Assembly: GCA_963764695.1 (NCBI GenBank)
Contig: CAVXTW010000001.1
Location: 682,001 to 746,000, forward strand
Direction of reading: 5' to 3'
Origin: DATFRY01 sp963764695
GTDB lineage: Bacteria; Myxococcota_A; Polyangia; Haliangiales; Haliangiaceae
DNA length: 64,000 bases
Numbering within the stretch: position 1 is the first letter of the stretch; the number at the start of each line of letters is the position of its first letter. The notes beneath the pieces are model-generated. The model made no database searches. It was not told where the DNA came from and saw only the letters and a program-made list of their open reading frames with translations. Made by a program: the position numbers and the translations under genes. Shown in pieces: positions 8,975-18,100 of the stretch.

Positions 8975-10054
8975 TCACGGCGCTTCGCGGTCGAGCAGGG
9001 CACGCTTGCGCTCCACGCCCCAGCGATAGCCGGAAAGCTCGCCGTCGCGGCGCACCACCCGGTGACACGGGATCGCCACCGCCAGCGGGTTGGATGCGCA
9101 TGCCTGCGCCACCGCGCGCACCGCCCGCGGCGAGCCGACCCGCTCTGCGATGTCGGCGTAGCTCGCCGTCGATCCGGCCGGGATCTCGCGCAGCGCCTGC
9201 CACACGCGCTGCTGGAAGGCAGTGCCTCGCACGTCGAGCGGCAGGTCCGTGCCCAGACCCGGCGCCTCGACCAGGCCGACGACATCCGCCACCAGCCGGT
9301 CGAAGCCCTCATCGCCGGCCGACAGCTGCGCGCTGGGGAAGCGGTCCTCGAGCTCGCGCACCAGCGCCTGCGGATCGTCGCCCAGCGAGATGGCGCACAC
9401 GCCCTTGTCGGTGGCCGCGACCAGGATCGATCCCAGCGAGCACTCGCCCACGGCGAAGCGGATGACCGCGCCCTCGCCGCCGGCGCGGAACGCCCTCGGC
9501 TGCATGCCCAGGGTCGCGTTCGAGCTGGCGTAGAAGCGGCCGCTCGAGTTGAAGCCGGCCCGGTAGATCGCTTCGGTGACCGAACCGCTGCGAGACAGGG
9601 CGTCGCGCACCCGGTTGGCGCGGTGGGCGGCCGCGTACGCGCGCGGCGTCACGCCGGTGACGGCCTTGAAGATGCGGTGGAAGTGGTAGCGGCTCATGCC
9701 GACCGCGTCGGCCAGCGCCTCGAGCCCCGGCATCTCCTCGCTCGACTCGATGATGCGGCAGGCCCGCGCCACCGCCTCGGCGCGCTGCTCGGCCAGCGCC
9801 GGCTGGTCGGGCCGGCAGCGCTTGCACGCCCGGAACCCGGCCCGCTCGGCGTCGGCGCAGGTCGCGTGAAAGCGCACGTTCTCGCGCCGCGGCAGGCGCG
9901 AGCCGCACGACGGGCGGCAGTACACGCCGGTCGTCTCCACCGAGTAGAAGAAGCTGCCGTCGGCGTCGCGCTCGCGGCCCACCACCTGGGCCCAGCGCGC
10001 GTCGTCGGCGGTCGGGGCGGCGCGCGCTCCGGTCTTCTCGGACAGCGTCATCAT
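8975..10054 (-). CDS. ada: Bifunctional Ada: methyltransferase and AraC-type regulator
   Basis: The 359-residue protein is a complete Ada. The N-terminal zinc domain has YCRPSC (Cys46, Cys50) and GFRACKRC (Cys77, Cys80); the first of these Cys is the methylphosphotriester acceptor in E. coli Ada. An AraC-type helix-turn-helix follows (LEALADAVGMSRYHFHRIFK, then TEAIYRAGFNSSGRFY). The C-terminal domain is an O6-alkylguanine-DNA methyltransferase with the acceptor Cys in IPCHRVV (Cys330). Known Ada becomes an activator after self-methylation, so it probably controls itself and the oxygenase downstream. I start at ATG 10054, which has GAGGAG six bases upstream; the frame extends further upstream without homology. 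Confidence 0.95.
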   Translation of the reverse strand: MMTLSEKTGARAAPTADDARWAQVVGRERDADGSFFYSVETTGVYCRPSCGSRLPRRENVRFHATCADAERAGFRACKRCRPDQPALAEQRAEAVARACRIIESSEEMPGLEALADAVGMSRYHFHRIFKAVTGVTPRAYAAAHRANRVRDALSRSGSVTEAIYRAGFNSSGRFYASSNATLGMQPRAFRAGGEGAVIRFAVGECSLGSILVAATDKGVCAISLGDDPQALVRELEDRFPSAQLSAGDEGFDRLVADVVGLVEAPGLGTDLPLDVRGTAFQQRVWQALREIPAGSTASYADIAERVGSPRAVRAVAQACASNPLAVAIPCHRVVRRDGELSGYRWGVERKRALLDREAP

Positions 10055-10337
10055 GGGGTCCTCCTCGTCTGGCCTCATGGTGGCGCTCCGGGCCCGCACC
10101 GACACTCCGGGCCTTGCTCTCGAATCGGGACGGCGGCTGCTGCCTGGCGGACGCCGGCTCAGCGATGCCACATCCGAAGTGTTCTCGGCATCTTCAATCT
10201 CCGTCGGGCCTGCCGGGTTCCGGACCACGCCCCGGAAGAGTACCCGGTCCGTCCGCCGTCGCCGGTGCTAGTCTCTACGCCGCGAGCCCGCCCCTCGGCG
10301 CGGCGGCGCCAGGGCCCCGGCACGGAGGACTGACAGC

Positions 10338-10877
10338 ATGAAGCAGCGAGCGTCGATTCGTTCGATCATCGTGGGTCTGGCGCTGCTGGCGGTCGCCGGG
10401 GCCTGGTACCTGCACCGGCGCGGCGACGGCGGCGAGCGAGACGCCGCGGGGGAGGCGGCGCGCGGCGCGGAGCCGGGCCTGATCGCGGACCGCGTGTGGG
10501 TCAACTCGCGGCCCGAGAAGTACACCGACTACACGAACGTCATGCTGGTGGTGACCGGCGCGCCGATCGGCCTGTTCCAGAAGGCGTCGGCGTATCAGGC
10601 CACCATCGAGCTGTTCGACTACAAGCGGCGCGACGCGGCCCTGTGGGTCAACTTCCCGCAGTCCGGCAAGAAGCGCGAGACCAAGTTCCGCATCCGCGAG
10701 TGCAACGACCTGCCGCCGTTCGACCTGTGCCTGGACCTCGACAGCAACCCGTGGGGCGGACCGCGCCGCTACTACGCCATGAAGGATCAGGACGACGAGC
10801 GCGCCCAGCTGGGCGAGCTTCGCCACCAGCTCGAGCAGCGCATCGCGGGCGCCAGCGCGCCGGGCCTCGAGCGATGA
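10338..10877 (+). CDS. Membrane-anchored hypothetical protein
   Basis: The 179-residue product has a short basic N-terminus, one membrane-spanning or signal-anchor segment (SIIVGLALLAVAGAWYL, residues 8-24), a charged linker and a soluble domain of about 130 residues. That domain includes IGLFQKASAYQATIELFDYK, WVNFPQSGKKRETKFRI and CNDLPPFDLCLDLD with two Cys that could pair. I recognise no family. The ATG is preceded by GGAGGACTGACAGC, a good ribosome binding site. It stands alone, with ada divergent upstream and a T-run terminator downstream. Confidence 0.6.
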   Translation: MKQRASIRSIIVGLALLAVAGAWYLHRRGDGGERDAAGEAARGAEPGLIADRVWVNSRPEKYTDYTNVMLVVTGAPIGLFQKASAYQATIELFDYKRRDAALWVNFPQSGKKRETKFRIRECNDLPPFDLCLDLDSNPWGGPRRYYAMKDQDDERAQLGELRHQLEQRIAGASAPGLER

Positions 10878-10918
10878 GAGACCGCGTCGCAGCGGTGGAG
10901 CAACCCCTTGGCAAGGCC

Positions 10919-10950
10919 GCGGCTTCGTGCCACGGTGGGCCGCTTTTTTT
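10919..10950 (+). terminator. Probable intrinsic terminator after the 10.3-kb gene
   Basis: A GC-rich inverted pair, GCGGC at 10919-10923 and GCCGC at 10939-10943, is followed at once by seven T residues (10944-10950). The stem is short with a 15-base loop. It lies 15 bases before the mmsA start, so it may end the upstream transcript or act as an attenuator. Confidence 0.5.
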
Positions 10951-10965
10951 CGACGGAGTGGTGCC

Positions 10966-12453
10966 GTGAAGCAGCAGAAGCTAGTGGATGTCCCCGAGTC
11001 AGTCGTCACCTGCCGCAACCTGATAGGTGGCGAGTGGCATGCCCCCGGCGGGCCGTACCAGGAGGTGCGCAGCCCGTACACCGGCGCGGTCATCGGCCGC
11101 GTGCCGATGTCGGACGCGACCGAGGTGTCGCGCGCCGTCGAGGCCGCGTCGCGCGCGGCCAGCGAGTGGCGGCGGGTGCCGATCAAGGAGCGGACCCAGA
11201 TCCTGTTCCGCTACCGCGAGCTGGTGCTGGCCAACCTCGAGCGCCTGGCCAACCGCGCTGCCGCCGAGGCGGGCAAGACCGTGGCCGAGGCGCGCGCCGG
11301 CGTGCTCAAGGGCGTCGAGGTGATCGAGTTCGCCCTCAGCCTGCAGAACCTGGACGACGGCGGCGCCCTCGAGGTCAGCCGCGGCGTGCAGTGCGAGGCG
11401 CGGCGCGAGCCGCTCGGCGTGGTCGCCGGCATCACCCCGTTCAACTTCCCGGCCATGGTGCCGATGTGGCTCTATCCGATCGCGGTCACGCTGGGCAACG
11501 CGTTCGTGCTCAAGCCGTCGGAGAAGGTGCCGCTCACCCCGCAGATCCTGGGCGAGCTGATGATGGAGGCCGGATTTCCGGCCGGCGTGTTCAGCATCGT
11601 CAACGGCGCGCGCGACACGGTCGAGGCGGTCGTCGATCACCCGGAGGTCTCCGCGCTCGGCTTCGTCGGCTCGACGCCGGCCGCGCGCGCGGTGTACGGC
11701 CGCGCCAGCACCGCGGGCAAGCGCGCCCTGGCCCTGGGCGGAGCCAAGAATCACCTCATCGTGGTGCCCGACGCCGACCCGGCGGTGACCATCCCGGGCG
11801 TGGTGGACTCGTTCACCGGCTGCGCCGGCCAGCGCTGCATGGCGGCCAGCCTGATGGTGGCGGTCGGCGACGTGGATCGCCTGATCGACGGCATCGTCGA
11901 GCGGGCCGGCTCCATCCGGCTGGGCCTCGACATGGGCGCACTCATCGACAGGGCCGCGGTCGAGCGCATCCGCGCCTCCATCGAACAGGCCGGCGTGGAC
12001 GGCGCCCAGGTGCGGGTCGACGGCCGCTCGGCGCCGCTGCCGGCCGGATACGAGGAGGGCAACTGGGTGGCTCCGACGGTCATCGACCGCGCCGAGCCGA
12101 ACTGGGACTGCGCGGTGCGCGAGCTGTTCGGCCCGGTCCTGACCATCGTGCGGGTCAAGACGCTCGACGAGGCGCTGGCCCTGTCGGAGCGCAACCCGTA
12201 CGGCAACGCCACCTCGGTGTTCACCACCAACGGGGCCGTGGCCCGCTACGTGGCCGAGCGGGCCCAGAGCGGCATGGTCGGCGTCAACATCGGCGTGCCG
12301 GTGCCGCGCGAGCCGTTCTCGTTCGGCGGCACCAAGGCGTCGCGCTTCGGGGCCGGCGACATCACCGGCCGCGGCGGCGTGGAGCTGTGGACACACCTCA
12401 AGAAGATCACGACCAAGTGGGCGGTCCAGCCCGACGCGACCTGGATGGGCTGA
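10966..12453 (+). CDS. mmsA: CoA-acylating methylmalonate-semialdehyde dehydrogenase
   Basis: The 495-residue protein is an aldehyde dehydrogenase of the MmsA branch. It shows the early IGGEW motif, GVVAGITPFNFPAMVPMWLY, the catalytic Cys in FTGCAGQRCMAAS, FGPVLTIVRV and a C-terminal GRGGVELWTHLKKITTKW. Family members convert methylmalonate or malonate semialdehyde to propionyl- or acetyl-CoA using NAD and CoA, in valine, thymine or inositol breakdown. I start at GTG 10966, with CGGAG upstream. The stop overlaps the upp start in TGATG, so the two are translationally coupled even though no common pathway is obvious. Confidence 0.9.
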   Translation: MKQQKLVDVPESVVTCRNLIGGEWHAPGGPYQEVRSPYTGAVIGRVPMSDATEVSRAVEAASRAASEWRRVPIKERTQILFRYRELVLANLERLANRAAAEAGKTVAEARAGVLKGVEVIEFALSLQNLDDGGALEVSRGVQCEARREPLGVVAGITPFNFPAMVPMWLYPIAVTLGNAFVLKPSEKVPLTPQILGELMMEAGFPAGVFSIVNGARDTVEAVVDHPEVSALGFVGSTPAARAVYGRASTAGKRALALGGAKNHLIVVPDADPAVTIPGVVDSFTGCAGQRCMAASLMVAVGDVDRLIDGIVERAGSIRLGLDMGALIDRAAVERIRASIEQAGVDGAQVRVDGRSAPLPAGYEEGNWVAPTVIDRAEPNWDCAVRELFGPVLTIVRVKTLDEALALSERNPYGNATSVFTTNGAVARYVAERAQSGMVGVNIGVPVPREPFSFGGTKASRFGAGDITGRGGVELWTHLKKITTKWAVQPDATWMG

Positions 12454-13103
12454 TGGATAAAGACGCGCAGATGAAGCGACAGATCAACGTCATCGGTCAC
12501 CCGCTGGTGCAGCACAAGCTGACGCTGATGCGCCGGCGCGAGACCAGCACCACCAGCTTTCGCGCGCTGCTGGCCGAGATCAGCATGCTGCTGGCCTACG
12601 AGGTCACGCGCGACATGCAGGTGACCATGGAGGAGATCGAGACTCCGCTCATGGCGATGAAGTCGCCGGTGCTCGAGGGCAAGAAGATCGTGCTCATCTC
12701 GATCCTGCGGGCCGGCAACGGGCTGCTCGACGGGATGCTGCGCATCCTGCCGTCGGCGCGGGTGGGTCACGTCGGCCTGTACCGCAACCACGAGACGCTC
12801 GAGGCGGTCGAGTACTTCTTCAAGGTGCCGAGCGAGATGGAAGACCGCGACGCCATCGTGCTCGACCCGATGCTGGCCACCGGCAACTCGGCGGTCGCGG
12901 CGGTCGAGCGCATCAAGAAGGTCAACCCGCGCTCGGTCAAGTTCGTCTGCCTGCTGGCCGCGCCCGAGGGCATCGCGACCTTCCACGAGCGCCACCCGGA
13001 CGTGCCGGTCTACACCGCGGCCGTCGACCAGCGCCTCAACGACAAGGGCTACATCCTCCCCGGCCTGGGCGACGCGGGCGACCGCCTCTTCGGCACCAAG
13101 TGA
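12453..13103 (+). CDS. upp: Uracil phosphoribosyltransferase
   Basis: The 216-residue product shows the whole UPRTase pattern: VIGHPLVQHKLTLMRRRETS near the start, ISILRAGNGLLDGML for the flexible loop, the PRPP-binding DPMLATGNSA, and the C-terminal GYILPGLGDAGDRLFGTK that contacts uracil. The family makes UMP from uracil and PRPP in pyrimidine salvage. ATG 12453 overlaps the mmsA stop (TGATG). A second in-frame ATG at 12471 gives a start closer to typical homologs (MKRQINVIGHP), so the first six residues are uncertain. Confidence 0.94.
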   Translation: MDKDAQMKRQINVIGHPLVQHKLTLMRRRETSTTSFRALLAEISMLLAYEVTRDMQVTMEEIETPLMAMKSPVLEGKKIVLISILRAGNGLLDGMLRILPSARVGHVGLYRNHETLEAVEYFFKVPSEMEDRDAIVLDPMLATGNSAVAAVERIKKVNPRSVKFVCLLAAPEGIATFHERHPDVPVYTAAVDQRLNDKGYILPGLGDAGDRLFGTK

Positions 13104-13107
13104 GGAA

Positions 13108-13614
13108 CTAGATCGGCCGGCGGACTGGCCGGTGGGGGGCCAGGACCAGCTCGGGGGTGACGACGAGGGGCTGGCGGCCCGGCTTGCCGGCCATGTACGA
13201 GCGGCCGGGATCGATCAGGAAGCGGCCGCGCATGGCCTGGCGGCCGAGCAGCATGCGGAAGCCCATCTCGTCGCGGCTGGCCAGGGTGAGCTCGATAGGC
13301 CAGGTCTCGCCGAGCAGCTCGATCCTGGTGATGATGACCGGGCGCAGGGCGTGCACGCCGTTCGAGCTGCGCACGGTGCGCTCGTCGACCATCTCCGCCT
13401 CGGCCACGACCTCGCGGCGGCTCGAGCGCTGCAGCGGGTGGATCGCGAAGCGCACCATGTCCTTGCCGCGCCGCCGGACCCGCTCGACCGCGAACGCGTG
13501 CAGCGCCGAGGAGCGGGCGCCGGTGTCGAGCTTGGCCTTGATGCGGGTCACCCCCAGCTCCGGGAGTGCGACCCATTCGCGCCAGCCTATGCGAGCGCGA
13601 CGTCGGGTCGTCAT
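13108..13614 (-). CDS. Retropepsin-like aspartic peptidase-fold protein (RimB/RloA-type)
   Basis: The 168-residue protein begins with IGWREWVALPELGVTRIKAKLDTGARSSALHA. The DTGA signature is the aspartic protease-type active-site motif found in the small proteins annotated as ATP-dependent zinc proteases or retropepsin-like RimB. In gamma-proteobacteria RimB acts with ATP-grasp RimK on ribosomal protein S6 tails, but no RimK homolog is in this window, so that link is not supported here. A later block, GFRMLLGRQAMRGRFLIDPGRSY, is also typical of the family. The gene is convergent with upp, with only four bases between the stops. Confidence 0.75.
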   Translation of the reverse strand: MTTRRRARIGWREWVALPELGVTRIKAKLDTGARSSALHAFAVERVRRRGKDMVRFAIHPLQRSSRREVVAEAEMVDERTVRSSNGVHALRPVIITRIELLGETWPIELTLASRDEMGFRMLLGRQAMRGRFLIDPGRSYMAGKPGRQPLVVTPELVLAPHRPVRRPI

Positions 13615-13706
13615 GACCTAGGACGTACCACACCGTACCGACGCTGCTGCGGGCGAAGACCGGCCCGACCCCGGCGGGGCGAGCTCTACCTACACGTGCA
13701 GCGCGC

Positions 13707-14888
13707 CTACTGCTTGCCCGGCTGCAGGCGCGGGTGGCCGTGGCGGATGGTGTCGGCCGCGGCCGGATCCGACGACTGTGCCGAGCTGGCCAGCTGGGCC
13801 GCCTCGATGTAGCGGCCCTCGCGGACCAGAAGATCGGCCAGGCGCAGCTTGGCCCCGACGTGGCCCGGGTCGAGCTCGAGCGCGATGCGCAGGCAGTCCT
13901 CGGCTCGCTCGCGATCGCCGGCCGCCTGCCACCCTCCCGCCAGGTCGACCCAGCCTCCCGGGTGGTCCGGCGCGCTGGCCACCGCGTCGCTGAGCAGCGC
14001 GGTGGCGCACTCGACCTCCCCGTCCTCGATGTAGATCTCGGCGCGCAGGGCGGTGAGCTCGGTCGGCTCGATCGCACCGGCCGGCGTCGACGAGCTCCAC
14101 GCGCGCTCCAGCACCGCGAGCGCGGAGCCCAGCTGGCCGCGCTGGCGCAGCAGCCGGGCCAGGTTGAACCGTGCGGTGGCGTTGTCGCCGTCGACCGCCA
14201 GGGCGCGCTCGTAGCTCGACTGGGCCCGCTCGGCGCGGCCGACGATCTCGAAGGCAGCTCCCAGGTTGCAGAGCGGCGCGCTCCACTCCGGGTCGAGCTC
14301 CGCCGCGCGCCGGAACGCGAACAGCGCGGCCTCGGCGTCGCCGGTGGAGGCGCGCTCGATCCCCATCTGGTTGTGCACGCGGGCGAGCAGCGCGCGCGCG
14401 GCCTCGCGGGCGCCGTCGCCGGACGCCTCGTCGGCCAGGGCCTGCTCGGCGGCGGCACGCGCCTCGTCGGCCCGGCCCTCCTCGAGAAACAGCTCGGCCT
14501 CGACGACGCACAGCGGCGCCACCTGTCCGTGGCGCGCGCGCGCCGAGCGCAGCACCGCTCGCGCACCGATCAGGTCGCCGCGATGGAGGCCGAGACAGCG
14601 GGCCAGGAACGCCGCCGCCGACAGAAGCGATGGGTCGCGCCGCCACGCCTCGCGCAGGAGCGACTCCGCCTGATCCAGATCGCCGCGGCGCAGGCGCTCG
14701 CGGCCGAGCGCGTAGCAGGCCTCGGCCCGCTCGGGCGCGAGGCGATGCGCGCGCGCGAAGTGAGACTCCGCGGCGGCAAAATCACCGTCTCGCAGCCGTT
14801 CCAGCCCACGGCGGAGCTCGGAGCGCCACGGCTCGAGCGGTTCTTCAGGCTTGCTTTGCAAGTTGGCCCGCCGGCAGCGTCCCCCCAC
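13707..14888 (-). CDS. Tetratricopeptide-repeat protein
   Basis: The ~393-residue product is made almost entirely of helical TPR units, for example EACYALGRERLRRGDLDQAE, PLCNLGAAFEIVGRAERAQS and ARFNLARLLRQRGQLGSAL, with the usual small-residue and Gly/Ala spacing. No signal peptide or enzymatic domain is visible, so a cytoplasmic protein-protein scaffold is the most that can be said. The frame opens at GTG 14888; a TTG at 14861 could also serve. Its C-terminus (RHGHPRLQPGKQ) is not repeat-like. The gene stands alone, divergent from the large surface-protein gene. Confidence 0.7.
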   Translation of the reverse strand: MGGRCRRANLQSKPEEPLEPWRSELRRGLERLRDGDFAAAESHFARAHRLAPERAEACYALGRERLRRGDLDQAESLLREAWRRDPSLLSAAAFLARCLGLHRGDLIGARAVLRSARARHGQVAPLCVVEAELFLEEGRADEARAAAEQALADEASGDGAREAARALLARVHNQMGIERASTGDAEAALFAFRRAAELDPEWSAPLCNLGAAFEIVGRAERAQSSYERALAVDGDNATARFNLARLLRQRGQLGSALAVLERAWSSSTPAGAIEPTELTALRAEIYIEDGEVECATALLSDAVASAPDHPGGWVDLAGGWQAAGDRERAEDCLRIALELDPGHVGAKLRLADLLVREGRYIEAAQLASSAQSSDPAAADTIRHGHPRLQPGKQ

Positions 14889-15111
14889 CGCCGGTTCCCG
14901 GTGGACGCAGGTTCAAGCTAGCACCGCGCGCGCGGGGCTGTCCATGACGGATGCCACGCCGAGCAGGCCTCGACGGGGTCGACAGCGGGCTTTCCCGCGA
15001 TCGACCGCTCGCGTCGAGTTGCTGGCAGCCCATGTCATCCCACCCGTACCAGGCGGTCCGTCCCCGACGCACCGGCGGGAAGCGCGATAGAATTGCGCGC
15101 GGAGGTGCTCG
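14889..15111. other. Intergenic spacer between divergent genes
   Basis: This 223-base stretch separates the TPR gene (minus) from the large surface-protein gene (plus). It ends in a strong GGAGG at 15101-15105. I see no convincing conserved ORF, repeat or clear -35/-10 pair. Confidence 0.5.
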
Positions 15112-18100
15112 ATTCCGATTCGCGCTGGACGTCGTCCGGTCGCACTCGGCTCGCTGGTGGCCGTCCTGGCTTGCCCGTCGATCGCAGCAGCACAGCTGAC
15201 CGGTGATCCCGATCCGCTCGCGTTCGATCCCGAGCGCGTGGGGGCGCCACCTGTACAGCTGAACACCACCCTCACCAACGCCGTCGATGCGCCGGGTGCG
15301 GCGTCGAACATCACGTGTGCGATCGATCCGCCCACGACCAACTTCACGGTGCAGTCTTGCCAGGCGGGCAACAGCATCCCTCCGGGGGGCTCCGGCGCGG
15401 TCGCGATCCGCTTCCGGCCGCTGGCGCGCGGAGCGCAGAGCGCGACGCTCACGGTGAGCTACGAGATCGCGGCGGTGCCGATGACCGAGACCATCGCGCT
15501 CACCGGCACCGGCATCGCTCCGGTCATGGAGGTGTCGGTGGTCGGGGCCCCGCCCCAGCCGCTCGACTTCGAGACCGCGGTTGTCGGAACGGCGTCGGAG
15601 ACGACGTACACGATACAGGTCGCGAACACCGGCGACGATGTCCTCAATGCCACGCTCGCCGAGAGCGGCGCCAATCCGGGCGACTGGACCTATGCGCCGG
15701 CCGGCACCGCCTTCCAGGTACCGGCCGGTGGTTCGCAGGACGTGGTCGCCACGTTCACGCCGACGGCCGCCGGAGCGCGCGCTTCCACCGTGACGTTCGC
15801 CGACGCCGACGTGCTGTCGCCGGTGCCTTCGGTCGCGATCGATCTGGTCGGCAACGGTGAGCCGCCGCTGGTCGGGCTGGGCGTGTCGCCGACCGCGCTG
15901 GTGTTCGGCAGCATCGACGTGCAGGTCGGCAAGCCGGTCACCCGCATGATCACGGTTACCAACCCGGGCAACCAGGTCCTGACCATCACGCCGATCACGC
16001 TCGAGGATCTCGAAGGCGAGCCGTACGAGGGCGGGCAATTCGAGGTGCTCACGCCGGCGCCGTTGTCGATCGAACCCTTGGACAACGCCGTCATCGAGGT
16101 GCGCTACCAGCCGGAGCTGGAGAGCGCGGGCGACTTCGCCATCCTGGTGCTGGGCACCAACGTGCCGCAGACGCCCCTGGTCCAGGTGAGCCTGTCGGGA
16201 CGCGGCGTCGATCGGCACATCGACGTGTCGCCGCTGACTCTCTCTTTCGCGCCCACCTACCGCAACCCGGCGGTGCCCCCGGAGGCGACGCTCGAGGTGC
16301 GCAACACCGGCGAGACACCGCTGGTGCTGGGCGACATCATGATCGAGGGGGACGGGGCGTCGGCCGAATCGTTCTCTGTGGTCGGCGAGCTGCCCGCCGT
16401 GCTCGAGCCGGAACAATCCAGCACCCTGACGGTGCGGTTCACGCCGCGGGCGCCCGAGGATCTCCGGGCGGCGCTGCACATCGTCAACGACGACGACTCG
16501 CGGCCGATCGTGCGCGTCGATCTGAGCGGGGAGGGCGTGCTGCCGCCGCTGTCGGTCACGTACACATCGATCGAGTGGGAGACGATCGCGGTCGGCCAGG
16601 AGCGGCCGCTGCCGCAGGCCGCTCCTTTCGTCGTGCGCAACGAGAGCGACAGCGAGACCTTCCTCATCCAGGACGTGCGCGTGGCCGACGACACCGGCGC
16701 GCTGCTCGACGGCATCGTGGTGGCCGGTTTCACCGGGCCGCTCGAGCTGGGCCCGGGCCAGGAGCTACCGCTCGAGGTGTCGTTCGTGCCGCGGCGAGGC
16801 GGAGTCTTCGCCGGCGCCATCGAGGTGCTCGTCGATCCGGACCCGGAGCCGGTGGTGCGGGTGCCGGTCATGGGCGCCGCTGTCGCCACCGACGCGCGCG
16901 GCGGTGCCGGCTGCGCGGCCGGTGGCGGCGCCGGTCCGGGCGGTGTCCTCGTCATCGCGCTCTCGCTCGGCCTCGGGCTGTGGTGGCGACGTCGCGGGCT
17001 GGCCGCGGCCGCGCTGCTGATCGCGTGGGCAGGCGCGGCGCCGGCCTGGGCCCAGGTGCAGGCGAGCGAGGACGTCAACCTGGCCAGCTTCCGGCCGGTG
17101 CACGGCGTGGACCCGATCATGGTCACGGTCGAGTCGGTCGATGTCGGCCAGTCGGGGACCGGCGCCATCGGGCTGGCCTTCGATCACGCGCGCAACCCGC
17201 TGGTCCTGCGCGCGGCGGACGGCGAGATGATCGACCACCCGGTGGCGACGCGCACCACCTTCGAGCTGGCCGGCGCGTTCGCCTTCGGGGAGCGCTTCGA
17301 GGTCGCGGCGGTGGTGCCGTTCCTCAGCCAGCGCGGCGACCAGCCGCAGTTCAGCGGCATCGAGCCGGCCGACGGCACGTCGCTGGGCGACATCCGGCTG
17401 CGCGGCAAGGCGTTCTTCGCCGCCCGCGAGGCGCTCCGCTTCGGCGGCGCCGCCGAGCTGACCCTGCCGACGGCGCTCGACAAGCAGTTCGCCGGCGTGG
17501 CCGGGCCGAGCGCGCTCCTGCGCGGGCTGCTCGACTACCGGGTCGGCCGGCTGCAGCTGGCCTTCAACGCCGGCGCGGTCATGCGCGAGCGCGTGCGCCT
17601 GGCCGACGTGCAGCAGGGCCACGCGGCGGTGTACGGCGCGGGCGGCGCGCTGCAGCTGTGGTCGCGGCTGTACGCCGTTGGTGAGGTGTTCGGCGCCGTC
17701 GATCTGAGCGGCGGGTCGGCCGGCAACCGGCCGCTCGAGGCGGTGGCGGCGTTGCGGGTCAGGGCCACGCGCGAGCTGGGCCTGCTGGCCGGCGTCGGGC
17801 GCGGCATCCTGGCCGGCGTGGGTGCGCCGGAGGCGCGGGTGTTCTTCGCGATGTCCTGGGCGCCGGGCGCCCGCGTCATCGTGGCTCCGGGCGAGGACCC
17901 GCGCGAGATGGGAGACGACGACGGCGACGCCATCGTGAACCGCGACGACGAGTGCCCCGACGAGATCGAGGATGCGGACGGCTTCCGCGATGCGGACGGC
18001 TGTCCGGATCGCGACGACGACGCCGACGGCGTGTCGGACCTGTCCGACCAGTGCCCGCGCCGGCCCGAGGACGCCGACGGCTTCGCCGACGACGACGGCT

